This document shows positions 55,973 through 64,000 of a DNA stretch of 64,000 nt, in pieces. Under the pieces are notes generated by a model that saw only the letters and a list, made by a program, of their open reading frames with translations, had not been told where the DNA came from and did not search any database. This DNA is from Aliiglaciecola sp. 3_MG-2023 (GTDB lineage: Bacteria; Pseudomonadota; Gammaproteobacteria; Enterobacterales; Alteromonadaceae): NCBI RefSeq assembly GCF_030548205.1, contig NZ_JAUORV010000007.1:1-64000 (forward strand), in the 5' to 3' direction. The position numbers and the translations under genes are program-made. Positions within the stretch are counted from its first letter, which is position 1. Each line of letters begins with the position of its first letter.

Positions 55973-56640
55973 AAAATGTAGGAATGAGTTTGTTAGTTAT
56001 TTTGACTATGTAAATTTATGTTTTGACCAAAAAATAGCAATTTTAAAAAATGACTACTGTTTTGCTAAGAATTGGACCGTTTGGCAGAAGTCATTCTTTA
56101 ACAGTGTGCAGTTGTTGATGGGGTAATAGTAATTGCATACTCTAGAGGGGAGGGGATTTTACTTAGTCTGTTTGATGAAGAAGCCAGTATCTTTGTTTAA
56201 TTTTTGTTTGAATTAAACAGTGTTACAAGTTGCACTAATTTGTGAGGGCTTAAGCAGAAAACAACAAGATTTTATTATTTAAAAAGCCTATGAACTCAGC
56301 AGCTCCTCAACAAAGGAATTTGAAAGTACATAGTCACGTTTTTCTCTTATGCAACATAGATTAAATAGCGTGTTCCTAGTAACAAGGATCGTATTTAGGC
56401 AATAAATATCCATTGCTGCCATTATGAAAGTCACGACCTCGATTGACAGCTATATTTAATTTAAAGTTCTTTGAGGTCTTTAAATGAATACTAAATCTAA
56501 ACGAAATTTTCTGATAATAGCGAGAGCTCAAGAAAGACATTTTTTGGGAGAGTGTGGTCAAGTGTCCCCATGACATACCCTTCACACAATAAACACATCA
56601 TCCTTAGCTTTCTAAGCTCGTTCTACTTTGACCATGAGTG
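55973..56640. other. gene-poor AT-rich stretch
   Basis: No supported gene. A short frame at 56376-56585 (-) has no ribosome-binding site or known domain and I do not call it. A 12-base AGTTGCACTAAT occurs here (about 56228) and again near 57635, possibly traces of a mobile element boundary. Base composition and lack of genes mark the edge of the accessory region. Confidence 0.5.
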
Positions 56641-56649
56641 AGATATTCT

Positions 56650-56877
56650 GCTGCGTATTCACTACCGCCAATTCAATCGCTTCATTGACTCTATTTTTAA
56701 TTAGGAGCCCGGCGGTTTTGATTGAGCAAAGCTTCAACATTGCCTTCCGCACGGGCTTCTTTGTATCGATAAAAGTTGTCCCATGATATGACCATACAGA
56801 TTTGTGTGTTGTTACCTAGTTCTTCAGCAAAATTAAGCAAACCGACTGTGTATAACTTCAGGATTGTTAGTTTGTAA
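56650..56877 (-). pseudogene. frameshifted remnant of an IS481-family transposase
   Basis: On the minus strand the N-terminal part of an IS481 transposase can be read: RYKL, then LLNFAEELGNNTQIC, NFYRYKEARAEGNVEALL and NQNRRAPN. After the last a stop and +1 shift occur, and KNRVNEAIELAVVN continues in another frame. The usual family text is a helix-turn-helix region with RDTFYRYKEA, ALLxxNRRxPNxKNRVxEAxExAVV. The catalytic DDE domain is absent. A decayed fragment. Confidence 0.75.
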
Positions 56878-56990
56878 CGTGAGAGTTACCTTTTTGTTTA
56901 AGTTGGATTCGATATCCATACTTTTATCTGGTAACTCTCTATTTTAAAAGGATATATGAACTATATTATTGCTAATAATTCCTTGCATTA

Positions 56991-57070
56991 TTGAGTAGGA
57001 ATAACCCATTTTTTTGTTTCTGAATCATATTGCAAATGAAATGTACGGTACTGAACTGAGCCCACTCTCT
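56991..57070 (-). pseudogene. duplicated 3' end of the EF-hand lipoprotein gene
   Basis: This 80-bp segment is about 94 percent identical to 58088-58167, with five differences, all transitions. On the minus strand it encodes VQYRTFHLQYDSETKKWVIP and TQ-stop, against VQRHTFHLQYDSETKKWVIP and TQG-stop in the intact gene. No start or upstream part remains. It marks an old tandem or segmental duplication about 1.1 kb long with most of one copy replaced or lost. Confidence 0.85.
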
Positions 57071-57098
57071 ACTTTTCAAGAAGAAATGTCAGATTAAT

Positions 57099-57365
57099 TC
57101 AATTTATCTCATTATCAATATCATCAAGAGTTTTACTGCCCATCATTACTATAGTCATTAGTGTTAGAATAAATGACACAGTAAAGTCTGCTCCAAATGA
57201 TTCCATAGTGCGAGATATGCTCATGAAAAAACTACCGATACCATACCACTCTGCGAATATTAAGTTTTTTCCGATGTATCTGCTTGCATCAGAAATCCAT
57301 ACATTGATAAAAAAATCTGCCAATGCTAAGTTAACGACCCAGATAGCAATAATTATTTGCCCCAT
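57099..57365 (-). CDS. small membrane protein, unknown
   Basis: An 88-residue protein with two hydrophobic segments (IIIAIWVVNLALADFFINVWI at 4-24 and FTVSFILTLMTIVMMG near the C-terminus) separated by an amphipathic stretch. GAGG eight bases before the ATG supports translation. No family recognised. Lies inside the interval bounded by the 80-bp repeats, upstream in transcription of the truncated lipoprotein copy. Confidence 0.6.
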   Translation of the reverse strand: MGQIIIAIWVVNLALADFFINVWISDASRYIGKNLIFAEWYGIGSFFMSISRTMESFGADFTVSFILTLMTIVMMGSKTLDDIDNEIN

Positions 57366-57678
57366 AATTGTGTCCTCTTTGTGTTGTGCTTCTCGTTATT
57401 AAGAACCTACTTAATATAAATAACCATAATTGCTAAAAACTAAACTAAAATAGGTTTTAAATCAAAACCATAGGCAGGTATCAATGCCTGTTACTAGAAT
57501 AATCAGAATTATTCTCTTTTTCTTTTGTGGCAATTAATTAAGTTCCCCTTTGAAGCCCTTCGAAAACCTGATTTTACAAGCGCTAAAACAACCTTATAAA
57601 ATAACTAGGTTTCCCGCTAGGGTCGTCTTAATCGAGTTGCACTAATGGTCATGTTCTAAACGCAATTACAATAGGTAA
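57366..57678. other. intergenic region
   Basis: About 310 bp, AT-rich, with the presumed promoter of the 88-residue protein. No gene or clear terminator seen. Confidence 0.4.
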
Positions 57679-57873
57679 TCAATAATAGTAACCTTCAGTC
57701 CAATCTGCTGACCACATCATATCCTGACAACCTGAGTAGTTACTTGCACACCCAGTATCGTCAAGTTCCAAGTTTACGGAATTACCAAGTGGATAGCCTG
57801 TAAGATTTGTAACGATACTGGGTAGATCTTCATCTAGAAGCAACTGTTCATCTGGAAAGCTTGTTGTAATCAT
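57679..57873 (-). CDS. small peptide, precursor-like, unknown
   Basis: A 64-residue acidic protein. The first 40 residues are Leu/Asp/Glu-rich (DEQLLLDEDLP and LTGYPLGN), the rest has two Cys (TGCASNYSGCQ), three Trp/Met-rich positions and ends in EGYYY. AAGG lies six bases before the ATG. No known family. The leader-plus-core look recalls ribosomally made, modified peptides, but no modifying enzyme or exporter is nearby. Confidence 0.5.
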   Translation of the reverse strand: MITTSFPDEQLLLDEDLPSIVTNLTGYPLGNSVNLELDDTGCASNYSGCQDMMWSADWTEGYYY

Positions 57874-58071
57874 CGTAAACCTTGAACTTGAGTTTTAACA
57901 CACTGTTGTCACTGTCACCCGTATATGAATTTGATCAAATAGATCAGGGGTGGATGCAAATTAACACCACTAATCCCCATTTCACATTAAAACCTAGATT
58001 TGAGCACGCTAAGTTGATCTCTGGCTAGAGATCTATGTCTGAGCTTTCTAGCAGGCGAAGCCAATGCTTAA

Positions 58072-58094
58072 CACTCAAGGTTTAACCTTGAGTG
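58072..58094. repeat. palindrome over the lipoprotein stop codon
   Basis: Arms CACTCAAGGTT / AACCTTGAGTG around one T, 23 bp. Its 5' half is next to the left end of the 80-bp duplicated block, so it may be connected to the rearrangement. It may also stabilise the mRNA 3' end. Confidence 0.65.
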
Positions 58095-58573
58095 GGAATA
58101 ACCCATTTTTTTGTTTCTGAATCATATTGCAAATGAAATGTATGGCGCTGAACTGGGCCCACTCTAATACTACAATAATCAGCCCATTCTTGGTCTTCCA
58201 TAACTTTTTGTTTCAACTCCACTTTGATCCTAGCTACATTGTTGTAGATTGTTTCTTCTAAAATCGTGTAGTTAGAGCAGAATAGCTCTTCGCTCCCAAG
58301 CAGCATCTTAAAAGCAAAAATGCTGTCTTCAGAAAAACCATCTGAGGTATTTGTTTCATCAGCTATGTGGCTCTTCAGAAAATCAGCAGTTGAAGGCGCA
58401 ACAAAGTCGTGAAAGTTACCCACACCATCAGTTCTTAACATTTCTGCATACGCTGGAAATGCTTCGCTTGCGGATATTTTTCCATCACCATCAGTATCTT
58501 GACTGTCACTAAAACAACCAGACAATGCGAATGATAAAGTTGCGATAGAGCTTAACAAAACGAGTTTATTCAT
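58082..58573 (-). CDS. EF-hand-like lipoprotein, unknown function
   Basis: A 163-residue lipoprotein (lipobox ALSGC, Cys20). Right after it comes a calcium-binding EF-hand-like loop DTDGDGKISASE. The mature C-terminal part has two Cys (FCSNY and YCSIRV) and the segment HLQYDSETKKWVIP, a common ending of small periplasmic domains of the DUF4878/NTF2-like type. Its 3' end is duplicated at 56991-57070. Calcium binding is inferred from the loop. Confidence 0.7.
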   Translation of the reverse strand: MNKLVLLSSIATLSFALSGCFSDSQDTDGDGKISASEAFPAYAEMLRTDGVGNFHDFVAPSTADFLKSHIADETNTSDGFSEDSIFAFKMLLGSEELFCSNYTILEETIYNNVARIKVELKQKVMEDQEWADYCSIRVGPVQRHTFHLQYDSETKKWVIPTQG

Positions 58574-58872
58574 TTAATTTTCCTTTATTAGACAAACCAA
58601 AATATCTTTTTTAAAAACACGATGACTAAAAACTGTTGAAGCCAAAACTCTTTGAAGTTAATGAATTCAACCGTAGTTGATGGCAGTAAATATACTGACG
58701 CAGACGGAATAGATCTTTCCATCAAGAAAATAATTAGGAGATATAAGCATTTTAGTTGACGGAAATTTTTATTCTGCTTCGAGCTGTATATTCAAATTAC
58801 TGAATTGAACAAATACATTTTTGTATTCGGCTAATTCTATCAACACGTTTTTTATCAAACCTTGGAGTGTAT
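58574..58872. other. divergent intergenic region with inverted repeat
   Basis: Contains the inverted repeat AATACA / TGTATT around TTTT (58812-58827), just after a -35-like TTGAAC. It might be the operator of the unknown/ADP-ribosylglycohydrolase operon. No gene. Confidence 0.4.
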
Positions 58873-59661
58873 ATGCAGCAGGATATCAACCAGGCTATTT
58901 ACAACATATTGATGCGAGCCAAAAGTCATTCGTTTTTGGTAGACATCAGTTCGCCTTGTAAACCAATTAAGGTTGCTTTTAGTGACCGTATTGAGTTTAT
59001 GAAAAAGCTGGTTGTTGGTTCGGCGCGGATAGATGAGTTTGATGACCAAGTGATTTTAGAGGTGTTAGTAAGGCAGTATTTGGGCGAAATTGAACTCGCA
59101 CGTAAATCCCCTTGGCCAAATAGCCTTTATGGTGAAGATTGTGTAGTGTTCATTAGAGCTAAACATAGGTTAGAGCATGATGCAGAAACAACCATCCAAA
59201 GTGTCGCTAAACTAGAGTGTGATAATCATCAAATAAAAGTGTTTAGCAATCCTAATGATCACGAAGAAGTGTGGATATTTATCTTCGGATATTCGTCAAA
59301 TGCGTCTCAAATTGAGATAGACCTAAATACGGTATTAATTAACGTTAATAGAGGTAACCAGGCCAACGAAATTGGCTCCAAAGACATTCAACGATATTTT
59401 GTACTGCCGCAAAAAATCAATCAACAATCACCTAAAAGCTTTTCACAACAATTAATCGCCAATCTTTTTAACGAGTTTTCTATCAAGCGAGAATTTGAGC
59501 CTACTTGGATGCTGCCTTATATAGGTGTTCTGAGTTTATCTGTCGATGATTTTTCTAACATTGATAATTATCTAGAAGAGGCTTTTCGCCATCTTATGAA
59601 CTACTCTTCACAACAAAAAAATCGGACTAAACCCAATTTCAGCAATCTTATTTTCAAATAG
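58873..59661 (+). CDS. unknown protein paired with an ADP-ribosylglycohydrolase
   Basis: A 262-residue soluble protein with no family I recognise. It has mixed alpha/beta character, including YGEDCVVFIRAKHRLEHDAETT and EEVWIFIFGYSSN. No signal peptide or membrane segment. The ATG at 58873 has TTGGAG seven bases upstream; a GTG two codons earlier is possible. It lies 50 bp before the ADP-ribosylglycohydrolase, so the two probably form an operon. Confidence 0.65.
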   Translation: MQQDINQAIYNILMRAKSHSFLVDISSPCKPIKVAFSDRIEFMKKLVVGSARIDEFDDQVILEVLVRQYLGEIELARKSPWPNSLYGEDCVVFIRAKHRLEHDAETTIQSVAKLECDNHQIKVFSNPNDHEEVWIFIFGYSSNASQIEIDLNTVLINVNRGNQANEIGSKDIQRYFVLPQKINQQSPKSFSQQLIANLFNEFSIKREFEPTWMLPYIGVLSLSVDDFSNIDNYLEEAFRHLMNYSSQQKNRTKPNFSNLIFK

Positions 59662-59711
59662 AAACTACGTGTAAATACGCCAAATATATCAATCAAATTT
59701 ATGAGGTAACT

Positions 59712-60842
59712 ATGCAAAATATTGCAATAAAAAGTGACAACAAAGCTATTTCACAAGCTTCGACTCCAATGCTTTTGAATTTTGAGCGTGCAATGTTAGC
59801 GGCAGCAATAGGTGATGCATTTGGATTGCCGATGGAGTTTTTTAGTGATCAAAAAATCAAACAGTCGGGACTCCACCTATACAATTATGACGGACAATTA
59901 ACATTTTTAGGTAAAACCAGCGACGACACGCAATTAAACCTATTTACCGCAGAAGGTATTATTTATTCTAAATACACTAACAAACAAAACGTTAATGATT
60001 ACCAACTGATAAACGACACGATAGTCCTTGAAGTGGCTCGCGCATATCAGCGCTGGCTATACACGCAGAATGAAGTCAGCGTATTTTGTGAAAAAATTGA
60101 TACTGAAGCTGGATTAGTGTCTCATCCTGAATTAAACCAGCGAGTTGAACCAGGCGATACTTGCATAAGTGCACTGAAAGATATGGAATATCCCTCACAG
60201 AGTGCATACAACTTTAGTAAAGGCTCAGGCGTGACCATTAAAAACCTGCCGATAGCAATGGTGTATGCAGCTCAATCTTCTAGTTCATGTTCTTTAAGTT
60301 GTCATCAAAAAGCGTTGGCAAGTTTTGACTTAGGATTCAAAGTGGCGCAAATCACTCATGGACATCCTATCGCAAAATTAACAGCGGCAGCTATTGCAAC
60401 CCTGCTCTTTTTTAATTTACAACGAGGTCCTAGTAAAAGCACATTAATGTACTCCATGGCAATGACTAGAGAGTTAATGATAAGTAACCTGGCGAATATA
60501 TTGTCTTTTAGTTTTGATATTCAAAAGAGCCATATTGAACACGTCATCGAGCTACTTAATAACGATTTTTACGAAGGTGTTAACTGTGTATCTGCTTACG
60601 GACAAGGTTGGTGTGCTGATGAGACATTGGCAATGGCTTTATACTGCGCTCTTCATGCCGAAACATTCGAACAATTATTGGTAATGAGTGCCTGTCATTC
60701 TGGAGATTCGGATTCTACTTGTAGCTTAGCTGCGTCGATTTTTGTATCAGCAAGAGGTGGTGAGGGTATGCCTGATTATTTGGTAGAAAAGCTAGAACTG
60801 AGGGATATTGTAAAAGTAATAACTGAAAAATTCATTTATTAG
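59712..60842 (+). CDS. ADP-ribosylglycohydrolase family protein
   Basis: A 376-residue DraG/ARH-fold enzyme. Metal-binding motifs: AAIGDAFGLPMEFF, KTSDDTQLNLFTAEG near 72-86, THGHPIAKLTAAAIATLLFF, and SACHSGDSDSTCSLAASIF near the end, matching the paired Mg-Asp sites of DraG. It would remove ADP-ribose from proteins or nucleic acids. In a plausible defence or toxin setting it could act as the antidote to an ADP-ribosyltransferase, but none is recognisable nearby. GAGGT five bases before the ATG. Confidence 0.85.
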   Translation: MQNIAIKSDNKAISQASTPMLLNFERAMLAAAIGDAFGLPMEFFSDQKIKQSGLHLYNYDGQLTFLGKTSDDTQLNLFTAEGIIYSKYTNKQNVNDYQLINDTIVLEVARAYQRWLYTQNEVSVFCEKIDTEAGLVSHPELNQRVEPGDTCISALKDMEYPSQSAYNFSKGSGVTIKNLPIAMVYAAQSSSSCSLSCHQKALASFDLGFKVAQITHGHPIAKLTAAAIATLLFFNLQRGPSKSTLMYSMAMTRELMISNLANILSFSFDIQKSHIEHVIELLNNDFYEGVNCVSAYGQGWCADETLAMALYCALHAETFEQLLVMSACHSGDSDSTCSLAASIFVSARGGEGMPDYLVEKLELRDIVKVITEKFIY

Positions 60843-60857
60843 TCAAGGCTTGTTCAG

Positions 60858-61805
60858 TTAACCAACTCGATTTAAATCGAGTTGGTTTTCACGGTACTCA
60901 TGGATGAGGCGTTCTGAACCTATGATGTTAACGTGGTTGCCAAGAGACATTAAATCTTCTATAAATTTAACACTTAGGCGGCGATTAAAGGATACACGAG
61001 CCTTTCGGAATGAAGAGTCAGTATTTTCAAACTGCCAGTCCTCACAAAAACGCGGTCTTTCCTCGCGGTAAAGATCCACTGCTTTAGAAGACAACTCCAA
61101 AACAATATGCTCTTTATTATCGCTAATAAAGTGCTCTTCAATCCCACTTTGTAGAATACCTATGGCGTCACTTTGAGACAAAACATGAAAATGCTTTTCG
61201 TCATGCTTTTTGCATAAATCAAGCATCTTCATTACCGTGTAAGCCCTTTTTTCACCGTGTTTATTAAATGCGATCATGACAGTATGTCTACCGTCTTTAA
61301 TAATGCCTATGGGCTCTACAATGCGCTCACTAGTGCCTTGCTTTCCCTTAATATAAGAGAAAACTAATTTACGTTTATGCTGGATCGCATCTTTAATAGT
61401 ATTTACACGCTCCATTAGCCCTTTGTCTAAACGGTCAACCACATCGGCGCTTAATCCAATCAGCCTCTCTTGTAGCTCAAAGTCATTTAAGCGCTCTGAT
61501 GAAGCTTTATTGACTCTTCCATCCTCATTTGCACTCAATTGCGTCAGACGTTTTAGGTCCAGAGTATTTAAGTGGGGTTTCTTATAAAACCTTGCAGCGC
61601 GGCCCCCCTCAACACGGCATATGTGGCCACCATCAATGAGAGGCTTTAGCTTATTCCTAATATTTCTCATTTGGCTGTCGGGAGTACCTTTACCACGAAT
61701 ATGTTCAGGTAGCTTTGCATTAAGCTCTGCTACCGATATAGCATCACTGATTGTTGTTGCAGAAATGAAAGTAGCAAGCTCTAGAGATTGACTAATTAAG
61801 CACAT
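60858..61805 (-). CDS. WYL-domain transcriptional regulator
   Basis: A 315-residue protein. The N-terminal region resembles a winged helix (ATTISDAISVAELNAKLP to HICRVEGGRAARFYKKP). The WYL domain at about 140-215 has IKDAIQHKRKLVFSYIKGK, ERIVEPIGIIKDGRHTVMIAF and RAYTVMKM. A WCX-like C-terminal domain follows. Similar single-WYL regulators (BrxR-like) control anti-phage islands. I use the ATG at 61805, preceded by GAGG; the frame extends to a TTG at 61841. It faces the ADP-ribosylglycohydrolase tail to tail, 15 bp apart. Confidence 0.85.
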   Translation of the reverse strand: MCLISQSLELATFISATTISDAISVAELNAKLPEHIRGKGTPDSQMRNIRNKLKPLIDGGHICRVEGGRAARFYKKPHLNTLDLKRLTQLSANEDGRVNKASSERLNDFELQERLIGLSADVVDRLDKGLMERVNTIKDAIQHKRKLVFSYIKGKQGTSERIVEPIGIIKDGRHTVMIAFNKHGEKRAYTVMKMLDLCKKHDEKHFHVLSQSDAIGILQSGIEEHFISDNKEHIVLELSSKAVDLYREERPRFCEDWQFENTDSSFRKARVSFNRRLSVKFIEDLMSLGNHVNIIGSERLIHEYRENQLDLNRVG

Positions 61806-61841
61806 AAAAAACCCTCGACGTAGTGGAATGATCGATAACAA

Positions 61842-62189
61842 TTAAACAAAAAAATTATTTTAGGATTGAAAGTTAGTAGCCAAACTAATTAGCAAAATAG
61901 CTACCGTTTTATTTCTTTGCCCGAAGGGCTATTTCATGTGAATAAAAGTGAGTTAGTTAAATAACGTGTCTGTTGACAACGGCGAGCATCTTACACTAAT
62001 TGAGGTGAAAAGTCAATGTGGAATCATACTCTATTGATTTTGTCAACGTTTGATGGGAATTAATTTTCAAGTGCCAGTTGCAAGCTTATCTAATTACAAT
62101 GACTTTCCAATATTGGGATTAAGGGACTGGTATATAGCGAATAAAATTAGACACAAATCGTTCACTTTATTCTAAATAAATTTTATACA
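61842..62189. other. intergenic region upstream of the WYL gene
   Basis: About 350 bp with no gene seen. It carries the promoter at 61988-62016 for the WYL regulator and a small GCCC-GAA-GGGC hairpin at about 61919-61930 in its leader. The TPR gene ends just to the right. Confidence 0.5.
61988..62016 (-). promoter_or_regulatory. sigma-70 promoter of the WYL regulator
   Basis: On the minus strand TTGACT (62016-62011), a 17-bp spacer, then TAAGAT (61993-61988). Close to consensus with exact spacing. The leader to the ATG at 61805 would be about 175 nt, long enough for regulation in RNA. Confidence 0.7.
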
Positions 62190-64000
62190 TTATTTTTTGT
62201 TTGTTTTAGCCAGTTTTTTCTTGAGACCCATATATCGTTGAGCCCAAACAATTGGCTCTTTATAATAAGCTGTCTCTGCAATGATTAACGCCCGCCTCAA
62301 AACTTCAGTCCCCTCTATCATATTTGTAGATTCGATAAAACTATCAGGAATTGTCATCATCACAGACCAAAATTCGAGGCCCCATACTTCAGGCCTTGAC
62401 GTGTAGAGTTTTTCCAAAACAACTAAAGATTCTCCCATATACCGAATAGTTTCATTTACATTTTCTATTTGCTGCCAGGTTTGGATAAGATGAGTGAGAC
62501 TATTGTAATAGCTCTCCCCCCATTGTTCAGGTGCTAGTTCAAAGTAAGGTTTAAGTATATTTCGAGCTCTTTTGCCAAGGTTAATTGCTACTTCAAAATA
62601 CTTTAATTTCATGCTAATGAAACTGAGACTAATTAGACTACCGTAATAATAATTTACCCAGAAATCTGGATCCTTTCTGAAACCATCTTCTCTAATATTT
62701 AATGATTGCTGAAAAAGGTTTTTAGCCTGTTCTGTCTCAATGCCTGATTGTACATAGCAAAAGCCGAGATTATTCAGACTAATGCTATAGTCTTCAGCCC
62801 AGAGGCTAGGATTATTGGAGAAGCCTTTTTTTCGAATTGCAAGAGCTTTCTTATTAAATAAAATAGCATCAATATTGCGATCTTCGACTTGTATATAGCT
62901 TTCTGCAAGGTTATTAAGAGTTGCACTGTAGTTAATTACAGATAGTGTATCGTTTTCATTATAGAGTCGTTTGCTGATAGGTAGTGCAATTTCGCCAATT
63001 TTAATTGCATCTTCGTAATTGCTCGCATTCATGTAAAACGTTGCAACATTTATTAAACTAGTTAAATATTGTTTTTCCCAACGATACGGATTGAGACTGA
63101 AGCGTTGCGTCAGTATTATCAACGCTCTTTTTCCTATGTTGATCGCGTCTATAACTTTGTCAGATTTATCATAATATGAAGCAAGATTATTAAGGAGTGA
63201 GATGTAAATATTTATCCAATATCCAGCGTTTTTACTATAGTTGGGCTCTACAATTTGCAGTGCTTTTACATTTAAATGAATAGCATCATACATTTCACCC
63301 CTCGTATAATGCAGTCCTGAACGATTAATAAGGCCATTAACGTATAGGTCGGCCCAAATTTCAGGGTTTTTAATATACAATTTTTTACGAATGTCTAGTG
63401 CCACTTCTTGCAATTCATTGCACTTTGACAAATTGTCTATTTGGCGATAACTATCCGCAAGATTAACCAAACTATCGCTGTAGTATTCCGCCCATATATC
63501 AGGATTTATTCCATACAGTTTTTTTCGAATGAGCAATGCCTTTTTTCCAACACGAATCGACTCTCTATGCCGCTCCATCTCATTATAGATTCCTGCACAA
63601 GTGTTCAATAATAAACTGTAAATGCCAGCCCGTTGATCGGGATCTTTACTATATTTAGGTTCAACAATCAATAACGCTTTCTCAATAAGTTTGAGAGCCT
63701 CATCTTCTTGACCAACTAAAGCGTATTGACTTGCAAGATTGTTTAAGCTTTTACAATAACCTCGCCAATTTTCATCGGTGGCAGTGTAAAGTTCTTCTTG
63801 TATGTTATTTGATTTAGTATTTAGTCGAATCGCTTCATCATTTTGTTCAATTTTACCGTAAAAGAGTGCAAGGGTATGCAAAGTACTACAATACTCACCG
63901 CTCCAGAGGGATGGATTTTCTGTATAACAATATTCAGCAATAGTTACTGCGTCCTCCCCAAGACTAATAGCATTTTCGCTCTGCCCTGTTAGGTTGTAGG
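62190..64000 (-). CDS. tetratricopeptide-repeat protein, N-terminus cut off by window edge
   Basis: The open frame continues without a stop to the window end, so at least 602 residues are visible and the start lies outside. At least 13 repeats of about 45-50 residues each contain a helix pair of the pattern SL.NLA..Y, then EAI.L..KAL.I...LY, and a linker motif (N/D)P..W (NPDIWAEYY, NPEIWADLY, NPSLWAEDY, DPDFWVNYY). This is the extended kinesin-light-chain-like TPR type found in NB-ARC, CHAT or TIR effector proteins as the sensor half. The effector domain, if any, is beyond the window. AT-rich. Not in an operon with the WYL gene by any clear sign, but on the same strand. Confidence 0.8.
   Translation of the reverse strand, partial: YNLTGQSENAISLGEDAVTIAEYCYTENPSLWSGEYCSTLHTLALFYGKIEQNDEAIRLNTKSNNIQEELYTATDENWRGYCKSLNNLASQYALVGQEDEALKLIEKALLIVEPKYSKDPDQRAGIYSLLLNTCAGIYNEMERHRESIRVGKKALLIRKKLYGINPDIWAEYYSDSLVNLADSYRQIDNLSKCNELQEVALDIRKKLYIKNPEIWADLYVNGLINRSGLHYTRGEMYDAIHLNVKALQIVEPNYSKNAGYWINIYISLLNNLASYYDKSDKVIDAINIGKRALIILTQRFSLNPYRWEKQYLTSLINVATFYMNASNYEDAIKIGEIALPISKRLYNENDTLSVINYSATLNNLAESYIQVEDRNIDAILFNKKALAIRKKGFSNNPSLWAEDYSISLNNLGFCYVQSGIETEQAKNLFQQSLNIREDGFRKDPDFWVNYYYGSLISLSFISMKLKYFEVAINLGKRARNILKPYFELAPEQWGESYYNSLTHLIQTWQQIENVNETIRYMGESLVVLEKLYTSRPEVWGLEFWSVMMTIPDSFIESTNMIEGTEVLRRALIIAETAYYKEPIVWAQRYMGLKKKLAKTNKK

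Noticed and set aside
55494-56126. A 210-residue + strand frame across the DUF3718 region
   Set aside because: It is antisense to the supported DUF3718 gene, runs through the terminator and AT-rich non-coding DNA, and has no domain.
56376-56585. A 69-residue reading frame on the minus strand
   Set aside because: No ribosome-binding site, no domain, unusual composition and a location in decayed DNA. Probably chance.
56839-56922. A 28-codon minus-strand frame starting MDIESNLNKK with a loose DsrE-like look
   Set aside because: It overlaps the IS481 remnant in another frame and stops early. The similarity is too short to support a gene.
57541-57660. Integron attC-like site
   Set aside because: I looked for inverse-core/core pairs (GTTRRRY/RYYYAAC) and found none at suitable spacing.

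Overview
The window looks like a chromosomal segment of a marine gammaproteobacterium of the Alteromonadales, probably Alteromonadaceae (Paraglaciecola, Aliiglaciecola or Glaciecola-like). This is inferred from AT-rich housekeeping genes of gammaproteobacterial type (dusC, yaeQ, ybbA/ybbP, folX, arfB, rnm-yciO-scpAB-rluB), a trpEGD(CF)BA operon with a Trp leader peptide, a TonB-dependent receptor of the large marine type, and the NagA/NagB-II/NagP style of N-acetylglucosamine (GlcNAc) use. The genus cannot be fixed from the sequence alone.

Layout. 1-412: two identical tRNA-Glu genes and a terminator. 605-3527: small conserved genes (permuted papain-like protein, DUF1272, DUF1289, dusC, yaeQ). 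3709-6413: a pair of exported amidohydrolase-fold proteins; the second has lost its metal motif. 6498-10661: a small Gln/Ser-rich protein, tesA, and the divergent ybbA-ybbP exporter. 10743-15654: folX, a PerM-type permease, a PhoPQ-like two-component operon with a PepSY protein, and two envelope proteins. 15786-23410: arfB, yciI and the complete trp operon with leader and attenuator. 23639-27496: rnm, yciO, scpA, scpB, rluB. 27567-31707: MAPEG protein, a repeat-built lipoprotein, a beta-hydroxyacid dehydrogenase and an FMN-binding glutamate synthase-like protein. 31769-34005: a HipBA toxin-antitoxin pair with repeated operator-like boxes, and a small unknown gene.

34161-45944 is a GlcNAc utilisation locus. 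A ROK repressor is divergent from a TonB-dependent receptor, followed by a NAGPA-type phosphodiester glycosidase lipoprotein, a BadF-type amino-sugar kinase, an SIS-domain deaminase, nagA, an MFS sugar transporter and an alkaline phosphatase lipoprotein. The pairing of a GlcNAc-1-phosphodiester glycosidase with a phosphatase suggests the substrate is phosphodiester-linked GlcNAc rather than plain chitin. This is the most coherent candidate new system in the window.

46035-55256 holds a universal stress protein behind a perfect FNR box, a complete alternative N-type, probably Na+-translocating, F1Fo-ATPase operon (atpDCQRBEFAG), and a phosphofructokinase. Together they suggest an anaerobic or energy-stress module.

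55535-64000 is accessory DNA. It holds a DUF3718 protein, a frameshifted IS481 transposase remnant, an 80-bp diverged duplication of a lipoprotein gene's 3' end, two small orphan genes (one peptide-like), an EF-hand lipoprotein, an unknown protein paired with an ADP-ribosylglycohydrolase, a WYL-domain regulator, and a long TPR-repeat protein that runs off the right edge. This last group has the look of a defence or stress island, but no effector can be seen inside the window.
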